Shown here piece by piece: positions 50,604-58,942 of a DNA stretch of 64,000 bases. A program made the position numbers and the translations under genes. The stretch is taken from assembly GCF_031583145.1 (NCBI RefSeq), contig NZ_CP134050.1, positions 1,698,501 through 1,762,500 of the forward strand. The letters are read 5' to 3'. Under the pieces are notes generated by a model. The model did not search any database. It saw only the letters and a list, made by a program, of their open reading frames with translations, and had not been told where the DNA came from. This stretch comes from Brevibacillus brevis (GTDB lineage Bacteria; Bacillota; Bacilli; Brevibacillales; Brevibacillaceae). Within the stretch, counting starts at the first letter, position 1, and each line of letters starts with the position of its first letter.

Positions 50604-52203
50604 TTGCAGGCACCGTTTGCTGCTTACCTTTGAAGACGAAAGCGCACTTTCGCAAGACAAAGGCATCCAGGAGCATCTCGCGTCTTGCGCTGCATGCCGA
50701 GCGATGCTCTCCCGCCTGCGTATGGAAGGAGAGGTTGTGACGGAAGCGATCGGACTGGAGCGGTTGCCCGATTCCTTTACCCGTTCGGTTCTGGATCAGC
50801 TGGAGCCGTATTCTCCCCAGCAAGTACCTGATGTCTCGGCAGCGCCTCTGTCTCCACGAAAGCGGAGAAAAGCGACGTGGAGACGGGCTGCCGTGGCCGT
50901 TTGCGCCGCCGTTTTTCTGGGGATGGCGGCGGGTTCCTACATCTCTCCCGCTTTTGCTGCGTATGTCTCTTCGTTTATGAGCCGCATAGGGGGAGAGCTG
51001 GGTCTGAAAAGGGCGGTGGAGCAAGGATTCGGCATCGCCGTCAACCAGGCTGTCACCGATCAGGGGATCACGCTGCGGATCAAGGACATCGTCGCCGATC
51101 CGACTCGGTTGGTCGTCTCTTATGTGCTGGAGGACGAAAATGGCAAGGAGCCGCCGAATCTGTTCGTACCTGCCTATGAAGGCAATCGGATTTACTTGAC
51201 AGACGAGGCCGGCAATATGATCAATGAATCTCCGGACGTATTCCAGCAGGGAAGAGGGTACGCGGATTACACGTTCATGCTGAAATCGCCGCCCAATGAC
51301 CTGGTCCTTCACTTCGATATCACGGACATGAAACCGGCCGCAAAAAAACAGGGAAGCTGGAAGCTCGAGGTGCCGGTCAATTTCGAGAAAAGCAGGGAAG
51401 CCTCTTCGTACACGCCGATCGGGGCAAGTTATTCCTCCCCCCATGGAATCGACTTCACCCTGGAGGGGGTCACGTACGGGCCGAGCGCCACCCGCTTCAC
51501 TTTGGGAACGCGAAGGACTCCCGAAGAAAAGGAACGTCTGAAAGAGTGGAGCAAACAGGGGAGGGACGGGGCATCCCTGGGTGAATACAGCCTCGAATAC
51601 CACATCGAGGACCAAGCAGGAAGGTTTGTCGCCGGCCTTTCGAGCGACCCGCCAGAGGACAACCGCCATATTTATTTTACACCGGGGTACAGCTCGCCCC
51701 CCGAACATACAGAGGACGACACCTGGCGCTGGTACGGAGCATTTGTGCCTTCCCAATCCCCTGAGGAGCTGTGGTTCGTCCTGGATGCCATCGTGAAGAC
51801 CGAGGCCGCCGACTTTTCCATCCAGTTCCGGCCATCTGAGCTGTCCGCCGCCCCGGTCACCAAGCGGTACGAGGAGTTTTCCAGTTCCTATACCGTCAAA
51901 AACATGAGGCAGGGAACGGACCCGGAGACGAACGAACCGGTCTGGCTGATCGAACTGGTCGGGATGATGCCGGAATCTGATTTTCCGGCGTGGAGACTGG
52001 CGGACGAGACCGGCCTGGAGTATGAGGTGAGAACGGACTATTCCACTTCCAGCGTCTCCGGAGATGCGAATGGGAACATGCTGGAGCAGACATTGATCGT
52101 CAAAGGAATGCCTGCGCTTCCAAAGAATCTGACTTTGTCACTGAAGACGGTGAAAAAACGGTATGACGATCTGAACTGGAAGGTGGCCTTGCCGTCGAAA
52201 TAG
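50590..52203 (+). CDS. Anti-sigma factor with DUF4179 domain
   Basis: This 537-residue protein has an N-terminal zinc-binding anti-sigma motif (CSDC at residues 3-6 and HLASCAACR near 29), one membrane helix (about 99-118: AVAVCAAVFLGMAAGSYI) and a large extracellular part starting with a DUF4179 domain (about 120-225) and a C-terminal beta-rich region. It likely holds the overlapping sigma factor at the membrane until an outside signal arrives. The start follows AAGGGAGGGAGAG. Confidence 0.9.
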   Translation: MKCSDCRHRLLLTFEDESALSQDKGIQEHLASCAACRAMLSRLRMEGEVVTEAIGLERLPDSFTRSVLDQLEPYSPQQVPDVSAAPLSPRKRRKATWRRAAVAVCAAVFLGMAAGSYISPAFAAYVSSFMSRIGGELGLKRAVEQGFGIAVNQAVTDQGITLRIKDIVADPTRLVVSYVLEDENGKEPPNLFVPAYEGNRIYLTDEAGNMINESPDVFQQGRGYADYTFMLKSPPNDLVLHFDITDMKPAAKKQGSWKLEVPVNFEKSREASSYTPIGASYSSPHGIDFTLEGVTYGPSATRFTLGTRRTPEEKERLKEWSKQGRDGASLGEYSLEYHIEDQAGRFVAGLSSDPPEDNRHIYFTPGYSSPPEHTEDDTWRWYGAFVPSQSPEELWFVLDAIVKTEAADFSIQFRPSELSAAPVTKRYEEFSSSYTVKNMRQGTDPETNEPVWLIELVGMMPESDFPAWRLADETGLEYEVRTDYSTSSVSGDANGNMLEQTLIVKGMPALPKNLTLSLKTVKKRYDDLNWKVALPSK

Positions 52204-52236
52204 GAGGATGCTTGCGACGCATTCAGGCTGCAAAAA

Positions 52237-52265
52237 AGCTGCTACGCTTATGTAGCAGCTTTTCT
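52237..52265. terminator. Bidirectional terminator
   Basis: AGCTGCTAC and GTAGCAGCT around a 6-base loop, with TTTTCTT on the plus strand and TTTTTT on the minus strand. It serves the anti-sigma gene and the convergent permease. Confidence 0.85.
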
Positions 52266-52346
52266 TGTGCCTACCCGTCAGGACGTGGATCGCCCGGGAG
52301 CGGGGCGGGTGCTCTTGCAAAGGAACCACCGCACATGCTTTTTTTG

Positions 52347-53378
52347 TCAGAAATCGATTCGGAACTTCAGGAACCCTGCCTTGCGCAACGCCTCGTAGAT
52401 GATGACGAGCGCCGGACCCAGGATGAGGCCGAACAATCCAAGGACCTTGAGTCCGAGAAAAAGGCTGACCAGTGCAGCGAGCGCGCTGATTCCGAGGTTT
52501 GAAGCCAGGATCTTTGGCTCAATGATACGGCGAATGACCGTGATGACCAAAAACAGAACGAGAAGCCCGATGGCGAGGTGCGTTTTGTCCGTAAAAAAGT
52601 TGTAGACCGCCCACGGTACGAGGAAGGACCCCGTCCCCAATATCGGGAGGATGTCCACCAGTACGATCAACAGCGCGATGACCGCCGAATACTTGACGTG
52701 CAGGATGACCAGGCCAAGCCACGCGAGCAGGAACGTGACGAAGCTGAGGATAATTTGCGCCCGCAAAAATCCGACGGTCGCACGGTTCAGCTGGGACAGC
52801 ACGACGTTTACCTTTTCCCTGGCGGAGGGAGTGAACAGCCGCATGAACCCGGCCCTCAGCCGCGGCAGGTCGAGGCTGATCAGGAACAGCGCCACCATGT
52901 AAATGATGGTCGTCAGCAAAAAGCCGGGAATCGTCGCCACTGCGCCGAGAATGCCTTTGGCGAGGCTGGAGGCGCCGTTCAGAGCCGACGTTTTCAGGCT
53001 TTCGAACAGCTGCTGGATCTGGAAGACAGTTTCCGCAGGCAGGGAGGCGTAGTACACTTCCCAACGCACGATCGTGGATTCCAGCAGCTCGAACAAATGC
53101 TGGGAATAGGCAGGCAGGCGCTGCGCCAAATCTACGCTTTGCACGACGATTTGAGTCCCCAGCCAGTAGGCGCCGACGCCAAACAAAAGCAGGAACAAAA
53201 GAAACGAGCCGATGACGGCGCTCAAGCGATTGAGGTGAAGTCTACGGATGAGAAACATCACCATCGGCTCCAACAGGATCGCGGTCAACAGCGCAAGCAA
53301 AAAAGGTACGGAATGCGGCAGCAGAAAGAACGCAATCGCTAGGAGGATTGCTAGCAGAAGAATCTTCCGAATCGTCAT
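52347..53378 (-). CDS. AI-2E/YtvI-type membrane protein
   Basis: This 343-residue protein has about eight helices and the AI-2E family layout: an N-terminal helical pair, a long amphipathic stretch (about 80-145), then a hydrophobic C-terminal half with LIVLVDILPILGTGSFLVPW and LFLGLKVLGLFGLILGPAL. YtvI of B. subtilis, a sporulation membrane protein, is in this group; other members export small solutes or exchange Na+/H+. ATG at 53378 follows GGAG at 6 bases; the ATG at 53390 lacks a good site. Confidence 0.85.
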   Translation of the reverse strand: MTIRKILLLAILLAIAFFLLPHSVPFLLALLTAILLEPMVMFLIRRLHLNRLSAVIGSFLLFLLLFGVGAYWLGTQIVVQSVDLAQRLPAYSQHLFELLESTIVRWEVYYASLPAETVFQIQQLFESLKTSALNGASSLAKGILGAVATIPGFLLTTIIYMVALFLISLDLPRLRAGFMRLFTPSAREKVNVVLSQLNRATVGFLRAQIILSFVTFLLAWLGLVILHVKYSAVIALLIVLVDILPILGTGSFLVPWAVYNFFTDKTHLAIGLLVLFLVITVIRRIIEPKILASNLGISALAALVSLFLGLKVLGLFGLILGPALVIIYEALRKAGFLKFRIDF

Positions 53379-53580
53379 GGACAGCTCCATTCTCTATCTT
53401 ATAAGTAACAGGTTATATCCAATCTTTCCTATTTTATCATTTTTGCCAGGGGAAACACAATGCAGTCGCCGCACAGTAGGTGTTTGAAGATGTATGCGAA
53501 AACAATTATATCCTCTCAAGTCATAATCATCGAAATAATAGGTGTATAAAGAAAAATAAAAATTATAAGGAGAGCGACAA

Positions 53581-53757
53581 TTGCATGATATGATGAAACT
53601 CTATATGATTCGCGGCCAAGAATCACTGAGATACATAGCAAGGGAAAGTAAGGGTGAGGAAAAGGAAGCTATTTACATTGAGTATAAAAACATCTGTCTG
53701 TTAAAATGTGAATATAAATCGACAATATTCGACATAAGTCGAAACTTGTGCAGATAA
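53581..53757 (+). CDS. Small AT-rich ORF, 58 residues
   Basis: TTG at 53581 follows AAGGAG at 9-10 bases; in-frame ATG codons at 53590 and 53593 are alternatives. The product (MHDMMKLYMIRGQESLRYIA...) is basic with two closely spaced Cys (CLLKCEY). The 411-bp gap 53379-53789 is much more AT-rich than neighbouring genes, which could mean acquired DNA or a regulatory zone. No family is recognised. Nothing else but the palindrome at 53728 is seen in the gap. Confidence 0.4.
   Translation: MHDMMKLYMIRGQESLRYIARESKGEEKEAIYIEYKNICLLKCEYKSTIFDISRNLCR
53728..53743. promoter_or_regulatory. Perfect inverted repeat upstream of the symporter gene
   Basis: TTCGAC-ATAA-GTCGAA, a perfect 6-bp dyad about 45 bp upstream of the symporter start. 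A TAAAAT at 53755-53760 could be the -10. It is placed as an operator would be, but also lies within the small ORF's 3' end. Confidence 0.45.
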
Positions 53758-53789
53758 AATCCTAATTTTTCTCTTAGTGAGGTGTCAGA

Positions 53790-55058
53790 ATGAAGCGGTT
53801 TGGATTAGCGATTCAGATTGTCATCGGTCTCATTCTGGGGATCCTGGTAGGGGCCATTTTCTTCGGCAACCCTGCTGTGGCTACCTATTTGCAGCCGATT
53901 GGTGATGTCTTCCTTCGTCTGATTAAAATGATTGTGATCCCGATCGTAATCGCGACGTTGATCGTCGGTGTTGCCGGTGTCGGCGACGTCAAGAAGCTGG
54001 GGAAAATTGGCGGGAAAACGATTTTGTATTTTGAAATCGTTACCACGATTGCGATTGTTGTCGGACTTCTGGCAGCGAACATCTTTCAACCCGGTGTCGG
54101 CGTAGACATGTCCCATTTGTCGAAAACCGACATTCACAGCTACGTGGAGACTGCTGAATCCACACAAAGCCACAGTATGATTGATACCTTCGTCAACATC
54201 GTGCCGAAAAACATTTTCGATGCGATTGTCCGCGGCGACATGCTGGCGATCATCTTCTTCTCCGTCCTGTTCGGACTGGGGGTAGCGGCAGCAGGCGAGC
54301 GCGGAAAACCGGTTCTGAACTTCTTCCAGGGTGTGGCGGACGCCATGTTCTGGGTCGTAAACGCCATCATGCGTTTCGCTCCATTCGGGGTATTTGCCCT
54401 GATCGGGGTTACCGTTTCCAAGTTTGGTCTTTCTTCTCTCGTTCCGTTGGGCAAATTGGTCATTTTGGTCCACGTGGCGATGCTGTTCTTCATCCTCGTC
54501 GTGTTGGGCACCATTGCCCGCATGAGCGGAATCAAGATTACGCAGATCATTCGAATTTTGAAGGACGAGCTGCTGCTGGCTTACTCGACATCCAGCTCCG
54601 AGACGGTTCTGCCGAAAATCATGGAGAAAATGGAACGTCTGGGCTGTCCGAAAGCGATCGCGTCCTTTGTCATCCCGACAGGCTATTCGTTCAACCTGGA
54701 TGGGTCGACGCTGTACCAGGCGCTCGCGGCGCTGTTCATCGCCCAAATGTACGGCATCCACATGCCGATCAGCGCACAGATCACGCTCATGCTGGTGCTG
54801 ATGGTCACTTCCAAAGGGATTGCAGGTGTGCCCGGGGTATCGTTCGTCGTTCTCTTGGCGACGCTGGGTTCCGTTGGTATTCCGCTCGAAGGTCTCGCAT
54901 TCATCGCGGGGGTCGACCGTCTGCTGGACATGGCGCGCACAGTCGTAAACGTAGTCGGGAACTCTCTGGCTGCCGTTGTGATCTCGCGTTGGGAAGGCCA
55001 GTTCGACAAGAAAAAAGCCGAGCAATATTTGAAAGAAGTAAGCAACAAAGCTGCTTAA
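53790..55058 (+). CDS. Glutamate/dicarboxylate:cation symporter, GltP/DctA family
   Basis: This 422-residue DAACS transporter shows the opening IGLILGILVGAIFFGNPAV, LIKMIVIPIVIATLIVGVAG near residue 45, the serine-rich hairpin STSSSETVLPKIM near 270 and the substrate segment GYSFNLDGSTLYQALAALFI near 300. It takes up glutamate, aspartate or C4-dicarboxylates with H+ or Na+. GTGAGGTG precedes the ATG. A terminator follows directly. Confidence 0.93.
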   Translation: MKRFGLAIQIVIGLILGILVGAIFFGNPAVATYLQPIGDVFLRLIKMIVIPIVIATLIVGVAGVGDVKKLGKIGGKTILYFEIVTTIAIVVGLLAANIFQPGVGVDMSHLSKTDIHSYVETAESTQSHSMIDTFVNIVPKNIFDAIVRGDMLAIIFFSVLFGLGVAAAGERGKPVLNFFQGVADAMFWVVNAIMRFAPFGVFALIGVTVSKFGLSSLVPLGKLVILVHVAMLFFILVVLGTIARMSGIKITQIIRILKDELLLAYSTSSSETVLPKIMEKMERLGCPKAIASFVIPTGYSFNLDGSTLYQALAALFIAQMYGIHMPISAQITLMLVLMVTSKGIAGVPGVSFVVLLATLGSVGIPLEGLAFIAGVDRLLDMARTVVNVVGNSLAAVVISRWEGQFDKKKAEQYLKEVSNKAA

Positions 55059-55072
55059 TCTCGATAAGCGAC

Positions 55073-55116
55073 AAAGCCTTCTGTCTGGAGCAATCCGGGC
55101 GGAAGGCTTTTTTTAT
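55073..55116 (+). terminator. Terminator of the symporter gene
   Basis: AAAGCCTTC and GAAGGCTTT with further internal pairing, followed by TTTTTTT. Confidence 0.85.
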
Positions 55117-55128
55117 TTCGCACACCTA

Positions 55129-55198
55129 TTGACAGGGAGAACCAGGAAAGATAAGATCTTGTTAACCAAGTGTTAATAACAAAATGTTAATAACAAAA
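55129..55198 (+). promoter_or_regulatory. Promoter with tandem operator repeats, NAD-salvage operon
   Basis: TTGACA (55129-55134) and TAAGAT (55152-55157) are 17 bp apart. Just downstream TGTTAATAACAAAA occurs twice in exact tandem (55171-55184 and 55185-55198), preceded by TGTTAACCAA (55160). The core GTTA-A-TAAC is palindromic. Sites just after the transcription start are typical of repression, probably by the NrtR-like protein encoded first. Confidence 0.7.
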
Positions 55199-55257
55199 CA
55201 TGAATAATAAAAAGGGGCGCACACCGAGCGAATGTGCCCGTGGAGGCGACGAAACGA

Positions 55258-56157
55258 GTGAATGACACACCGATCAAGAACAAGGCCGGGCTTACGGAAG
55301 AGCAATTTTTGCAGAGCTATGACGCGAGCCGGTACGAGCGGCCATCCGTTACGGTCGACATGCTGATCTTTACCGTCGCGGATGAACAGGAGCAGAACTA
55401 TCGCAAGCTATCGCCCAAGTCGCTGCAGCTTTTGCTCGTGAAGCGGGGGGATCATCCGTTCATGGGGCAGTGGGCGCTGCCGGGAGGATTTGTCTCGCCG
55501 GACGAAAGCCTGGAAGAAGCGGCTCTGCGTGAACTGCAGACGGAAACCAACATCGACGACATTTATCTGGAGCAATTGTACACATGGGGCGAAGTGGACA
55601 GAGACCCGCGGACACGCGTAATCAGCACGTCTTACATGGCGCTGGTGGACAGCGAAAAGCTGGAAGTAAAGGCGGGCGATGACGCCGACGACGCGAAGTG
55701 GTTTCGCATCGAGGACCGTTGGCTGCGAGAAAGCAAGACGGCGACAGCCACAGGCACGGTGACGGAGAAGTGGGTGGAGCTGCGCTTGTGGAACGAAGCG
55801 GAGGAGCTGTCCGCCACGCTGAAAATCACGCGGACGGTAAACGGCCGCACCGTGCGGGAGGATAGAGAAATCGTGGAGTCGAGGCAGATCGCCTTCGACC
55901 ATGCCAGGATCATCCAGTACGCCCTGGAGCGGCTGCGAGGCAAGATCGAGTACACCGACATCGCCTTTGCGCTGATGCCTGAGCTCTTCACACTGTCAGA
56001 GCTGCAGCAAGTGTACGAGGTCATTTTGGGCAAGGAGCTGCTGGCCGCCGCTTTCCGCCGAAAAGTCGCCGACAAAGTGATCGAGACGAATCAGTACCGC
56101 AAGCACGCCGGACATCGGCCATCGAAATATTACCGGTTCAATCCGGAATGGACGTAA
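55258..56157 (+). CDS. NUDIX/winged-helix regulator, NrtR-like
   Basis: This 299-residue protein joins a NUDIX-like domain (about 30-175, LPGGFVSPDESLEEAALREL followed by QTETNIDD) to a C-terminal winged helix (about 215-299, with FTLSELQQVYEVILGKELL and KHAGHRPSKYYRFNPE). The NUDIX box ends QTET instead of REET/REExGE, so the catalytic Glu pattern is degenerate, as in NrtR, which senses ADP-ribose or NAD metabolites. GTG at 55258 is 11 bases after GGAGG; GTG at 55234 or 55240 are alternatives. It heads an NAD-related operon. Confidence 0.87.
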   Translation: MNDTPIKNKAGLTEEQFLQSYDASRYERPSVTVDMLIFTVADEQEQNYRKLSPKSLQLLLVKRGDHPFMGQWALPGGFVSPDESLEEAALRELQTETNIDDIYLEQLYTWGEVDRDPRTRVISTSYMALVDSEKLEVKAGDDADDAKWFRIEDRWLRESKTATATGTVTEKWVELRLWNEAEELSATLKITRTVNGRTVREDREIVESRQIAFDHARIIQYALERLRGKIEYTDIAFALMPELFTLSELQQVYEVILGKELLAAAFRRKVADKVIETNQYRKHAGHRPSKYYRFNPEWT

Positions 56158-56192
56158 ACATACCAAAGCCCAAAAGAGGGAGAGGAAACGAT

Positions 56193-57041
56193 ATGAAGAC
56201 GGGAGCAGCCCGCACCAAGCGAGTGCAGACAGCCCAAGAGACGATGAAAATAGTGGAGGCGGGAGAATACGTCAACAGCAAAGACGAAGTCGTGGACATT
56301 CGAGAAGAGCTGGCCTACGCTATCCGGCATTCCATCTTGTTTCGCCCGGACGACCCTGTAGAACTGTCACCTGCCGGCATGGAGGGAAAAACCAATAGAG
56401 CGTCCATTGAAGTCACGGGGGAATCCAGTCTGGATGCAGCCAGGAGGCTGGTCCTCGACAAAGGACGATCCGACGTGATTTGCCTGAATTTCGCCTCCGC
56501 GAAAAACCCGGGAGGAGGATTCCTCAACGGGGCACAGGCTCAGGAAGAGAGCTTGGCCCGGGCGTCCGGCCTGTATCCGTGCATCGTGCAGATGGAGGAA
56601 ATGTACGCCTACAATCGGGGGCTGAAAACATGCCTGTACTCGGATTACATGATCCTGTCCCCGCGTGTGCCGGTGATCCGCGATGGGGAAGACCGCCTCC
56701 TGGATCAGCCGTATGTACTGTCCTTCCTTACTGCGCCTGCCGTAAACGCCGGAGTCGTGCGGGAGCGGGAGCCTCAGAACGAGCCACGTATCGGCAGCGT
56801 GATGCTGGAGCGAATTCGGAGGATCTTGCGGGCAGCGGCGAGAAGCGGACATGGCGCTGTGATCCTCGGGGCGTATGGCTGCGGCGTGTTCCGCAACCGG
56901 GCCGTCGACGTAGCCGAGTATTTTGCACAGGTCCTCATGGACGAAGGCTACGACAGGCTGTTTGACCACATCGTCTTTGCTGTGCTGGACCATTCTGCCC
57001 GGCAAGAAAATTTGCGGGCCTTTCAGGAGAGATTCGCATGA
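56193..57041 (+). CDS. PARG-like macrodomain protein (TIGR02452 family)
   Basis: This 282-residue protein has the bacterial poly(ADP-ribose) glycohydrolase-type signature NPGGGFLNGAQAQEESLARA near residue 105 (GGG and the QEE catalytic loop), and ILGAYGCGVFRN near 228. It should bind ADP-ribose and may remove it from proteins or other acceptors. ATG at 56193 follows AGAGGAAACG. It overlaps pnuC by ATGA. Its place between an NrtR-like regulator and NAD salvage genes ties ADP-ribose turnover to NAD resynthesis. Confidence 0.85.
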   Translation: MKTGAARTKRVQTAQETMKIVEAGEYVNSKDEVVDIREELAYAIRHSILFRPDDPVELSPAGMEGKTNRASIEVTGESSLDAARRLVLDKGRSDVICLNFASAKNPGGGFLNGAQAQEESLARASGLYPCIVQMEEMYAYNRGLKTCLYSDYMILSPRVPVIRDGEDRLLDQPYVLSFLTAPAVNAGVVREREPQNEPRIGSVMLERIRRILRAAARSGHGAVILGAYGCGVFRNRAVDVAEYFAQVLMDEGYDRLFDHIVFAVLDHSARQENLRAFQERFA

Positions 57042-57751
57042 TAGCCAAAAGGAAAGAGTTTTTCGCGGACTGGAGCTGGTTCGAGCGGCTGTGGCTGCTC
57101 GCCTTTACCTTGATCAACGTCTACCTGTTTTTCGCGTTGGACGACACGCTTATCGGGCTGTGCGCATCCTTGACCGGCATGCTCAGCGTCGTGCTCGTCG
57201 CCAAAGGAAAGACGTGGAATTATTATCCGGGCATCGTAAACGTGGTGCTCTACGCCTTTGTCGCCTATGGTCAAAAATACTACGGCGAAGTGATGCTGAA
57301 CCTTCCGTACTTTTTGCCGATGCAATTTATCGGGCTGTTCCTGTGGAGGAAGAACGGGGTGTCGGAGACGAAGCAAAACGATGTGCGGGTGGCCGAGATG
57401 ACCTGGCGTTCGCGCATCGTCTGGAGCGTGCTTTGCCTCGCAGCGACCGCAGCTTATGCGCTGGTGCTCAAGGCAATGGGCGGGGCGCTGCCCATCGTCG
57501 ATTCCTTGACCGCCGTTCTCTCCATCGTGGCGATGATCTTCATGGTAAAGCGCTATGTGGAGCAATGGATCGTCTGGATCGTTATCGACCTGCTGACGAT
57601 TTACATGTGGCTGGTCGCATTCCTGGCGGACGGCAACGATATCTCCATCCTCGTCATGTGGACGTCGTACCTGGTGAACGCCGTTTACGGCTGGCTAAAC
57701 TGGCGAGCCCAATACCGCGCGCAAAAGGAGGCGCCGGCATGGGAACAGTAG
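57038..57751 (+). CDS. pnuC: Nicotinamide riboside transporter PnuC
   Basis: This 237-residue protein has about seven helices and PnuC features: WNYYPGIVNVVLYAFVAYGQ near residue 60, YYGEVMLNLPYFLPMQFIGL near 81, and VEQWIVWIVIDLLTIYMWLV near 174. It takes up nicotinamide riboside by facilitated diffusion, trapped by phosphorylation by the kinase domain of the next gene. It overlaps both neighbours (4 and 13 bases). Confidence 0.93.
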   Translation: MIAKRKEFFADWSWFERLWLLAFTLINVYLFFALDDTLIGLCASLTGMLSVVLVAKGKTWNYYPGIVNVVLYAFVAYGQKYYGEVMLNLPYFLPMQFIGLFLWRKNGVSETKQNDVRVAEMTWRSRIVWSVLCLAATAAYALVLKAMGGALPIVDSLTAVLSIVAMIFMVKRYVEQWIVWIVIDLLTIYMWLVAFLADGNDISILVMWTSYLVNAVYGWLNWRAQYRAQKEAPAWEQ

Positions 57752-58782
57752 GCTTTATCGGGGGAAAATTTTTGCCGCTGCATCAAGGTCATGTGTACGC
57801 GATTACCCGTGCAGCGTGCTGCTGCGACGAGCTGTATGTCGTCCTCTCGCACAGCGAGGCGCGCGACCGCAAGCTGTGCGAAGACGCAGGGATGGCGCCG
57901 ATGCCCTACGAGGTGAGGCTGCGCTGGCTTTCCATGCTCACAAGCGACATGGAAAATGTGCATGCGGTCGCCGTAGAAGATGCGGCAGACAGCGACGAGC
58001 ACTACGACTGGGCTGCCGGGGCTGCTGATATCCGCGCCAAGATCGGCAAGCCCATCGATTTCGTCTTCAGCTCGGAAATCGACTACGACCCGATCTTCCG
58101 GCAGCTGTACCCGGAGGCGAAGCACATCGTCCTCGACCCCGGCCGCAGCCACGTGCCGATTTCGGCGACGCGGATCCGGGAAGAAGGTATATTCGCCCAT
58201 TGGGAACAGATCCCGTCCGTCGTTCGTCCGACTTTTGTGAAAAAAGTGGTGGTCGTGGGGACGGAGAGCTGCGGCAAGTCGACGCTCACCCGTCACCTGG
58301 CAAAGCTGTATAACACCGTGCATGTGGAGGAATTCGGACGCACTATCTGCGAGGAGGTGGGCGGCTGCGAGACGATTTTGACCGAGGAGTATTTTCCGTA
58401 CATCGCCTACGGCCACAAAATGAAAGAGTACGAAGCTCTCAAGCGGGCAAACAAGCTGCTTTTCATCGATACGGAAGCGATCGTCACGCAGTATTATTCG
58501 GAGCTGTACACGGGCCGCACCTTCCCTGTTCTGGATGAGGTGGCGAGAGAGCAGAAGTACGATCTGTGGCTCTTCCTCGAACCGGATGTGCCGTGGATCG
58601 ACGACGGGTTGCGTGTGCACGGAGACACGAGCGTCCGTCAGGAAAACAATCATAGACTGAAACAAATGCTGGACGAGCGAGGCATCGCGTATACGGCAAT
58701 CGGGGGGACGTACGAAGATCGTCTGCGGCAGGCGATGCACCATGTGGACGCCCTGCTCCGCAGTACTTCCCAGTCGCTGTAA
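57739..58782 (+). CDS. nadR: NadR-type NMN adenylyltransferase / ribosylnicotinamide kinase
   Basis: This 347-residue bifunctional enzyme has an N-terminal nucleotidyltransferase with GGKFLPLHQGHVYAI at residue 8 (GxFxPxHxGH) and ISATRIRE, then a kinase domain with P-loop GTESCGKSTLTRH near 175 and LFIDTEAIVT. Compared with enterobacterial NadR (about 410 residues) the N-terminal repressor HTH is absent, consistent with an NrtR-like regulator heading the operon. It phosphorylates imported nicotinamide riboside and adenylates NMN to NAD. AAGGAGGCGCCGGC precedes the ATG. Confidence 0.93.
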   Translation: MGTVGFIGGKFLPLHQGHVYAITRAACCCDELYVVLSHSEARDRKLCEDAGMAPMPYEVRLRWLSMLTSDMENVHAVAVEDAADSDEHYDWAAGAADIRAKIGKPIDFVFSSEIDYDPIFRQLYPEAKHIVLDPGRSHVPISATRIREEGIFAHWEQIPSVVRPTFVKKVVVVGTESCGKSTLTRHLAKLYNTVHVEEFGRTICEEVGGCETILTEEYFPYIAYGHKMKEYEALKRANKLLFIDTEAIVTQYYSELYTGRTFPVLDEVAREQKYDLWLFLEPDVPWIDDGLRVHGDTSVRQENNHRLKQMLDERGIAYTAIGGTYEDRLRQAMHHVDALLRSTSQSL

Positions 58783-58942
58783 ATTGGGCTAGACTAGAAC
58801 CACAACCATCACGCACACATACAAGGGCTGGTCGACGAGCCCGTGCTGTCCGGTGCAGACGATGCGCAGAAAAGTGAGCTAGTCCGGAACATTTTGAATC
58901 GTAGATCGGCGTGCCGACCTGCGGAAGAGTGGAGGAGTCCCT

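Noticed and set aside
53805-55025. Long open frame on the minus strand, over 400 codons
   Set aside because: It lies entirely antisense to the symporter gene, encodes a His/Asp/Gln-rich low-quality sequence and has no ribosome binding site. It is a shadow of GC-biased codon usage.
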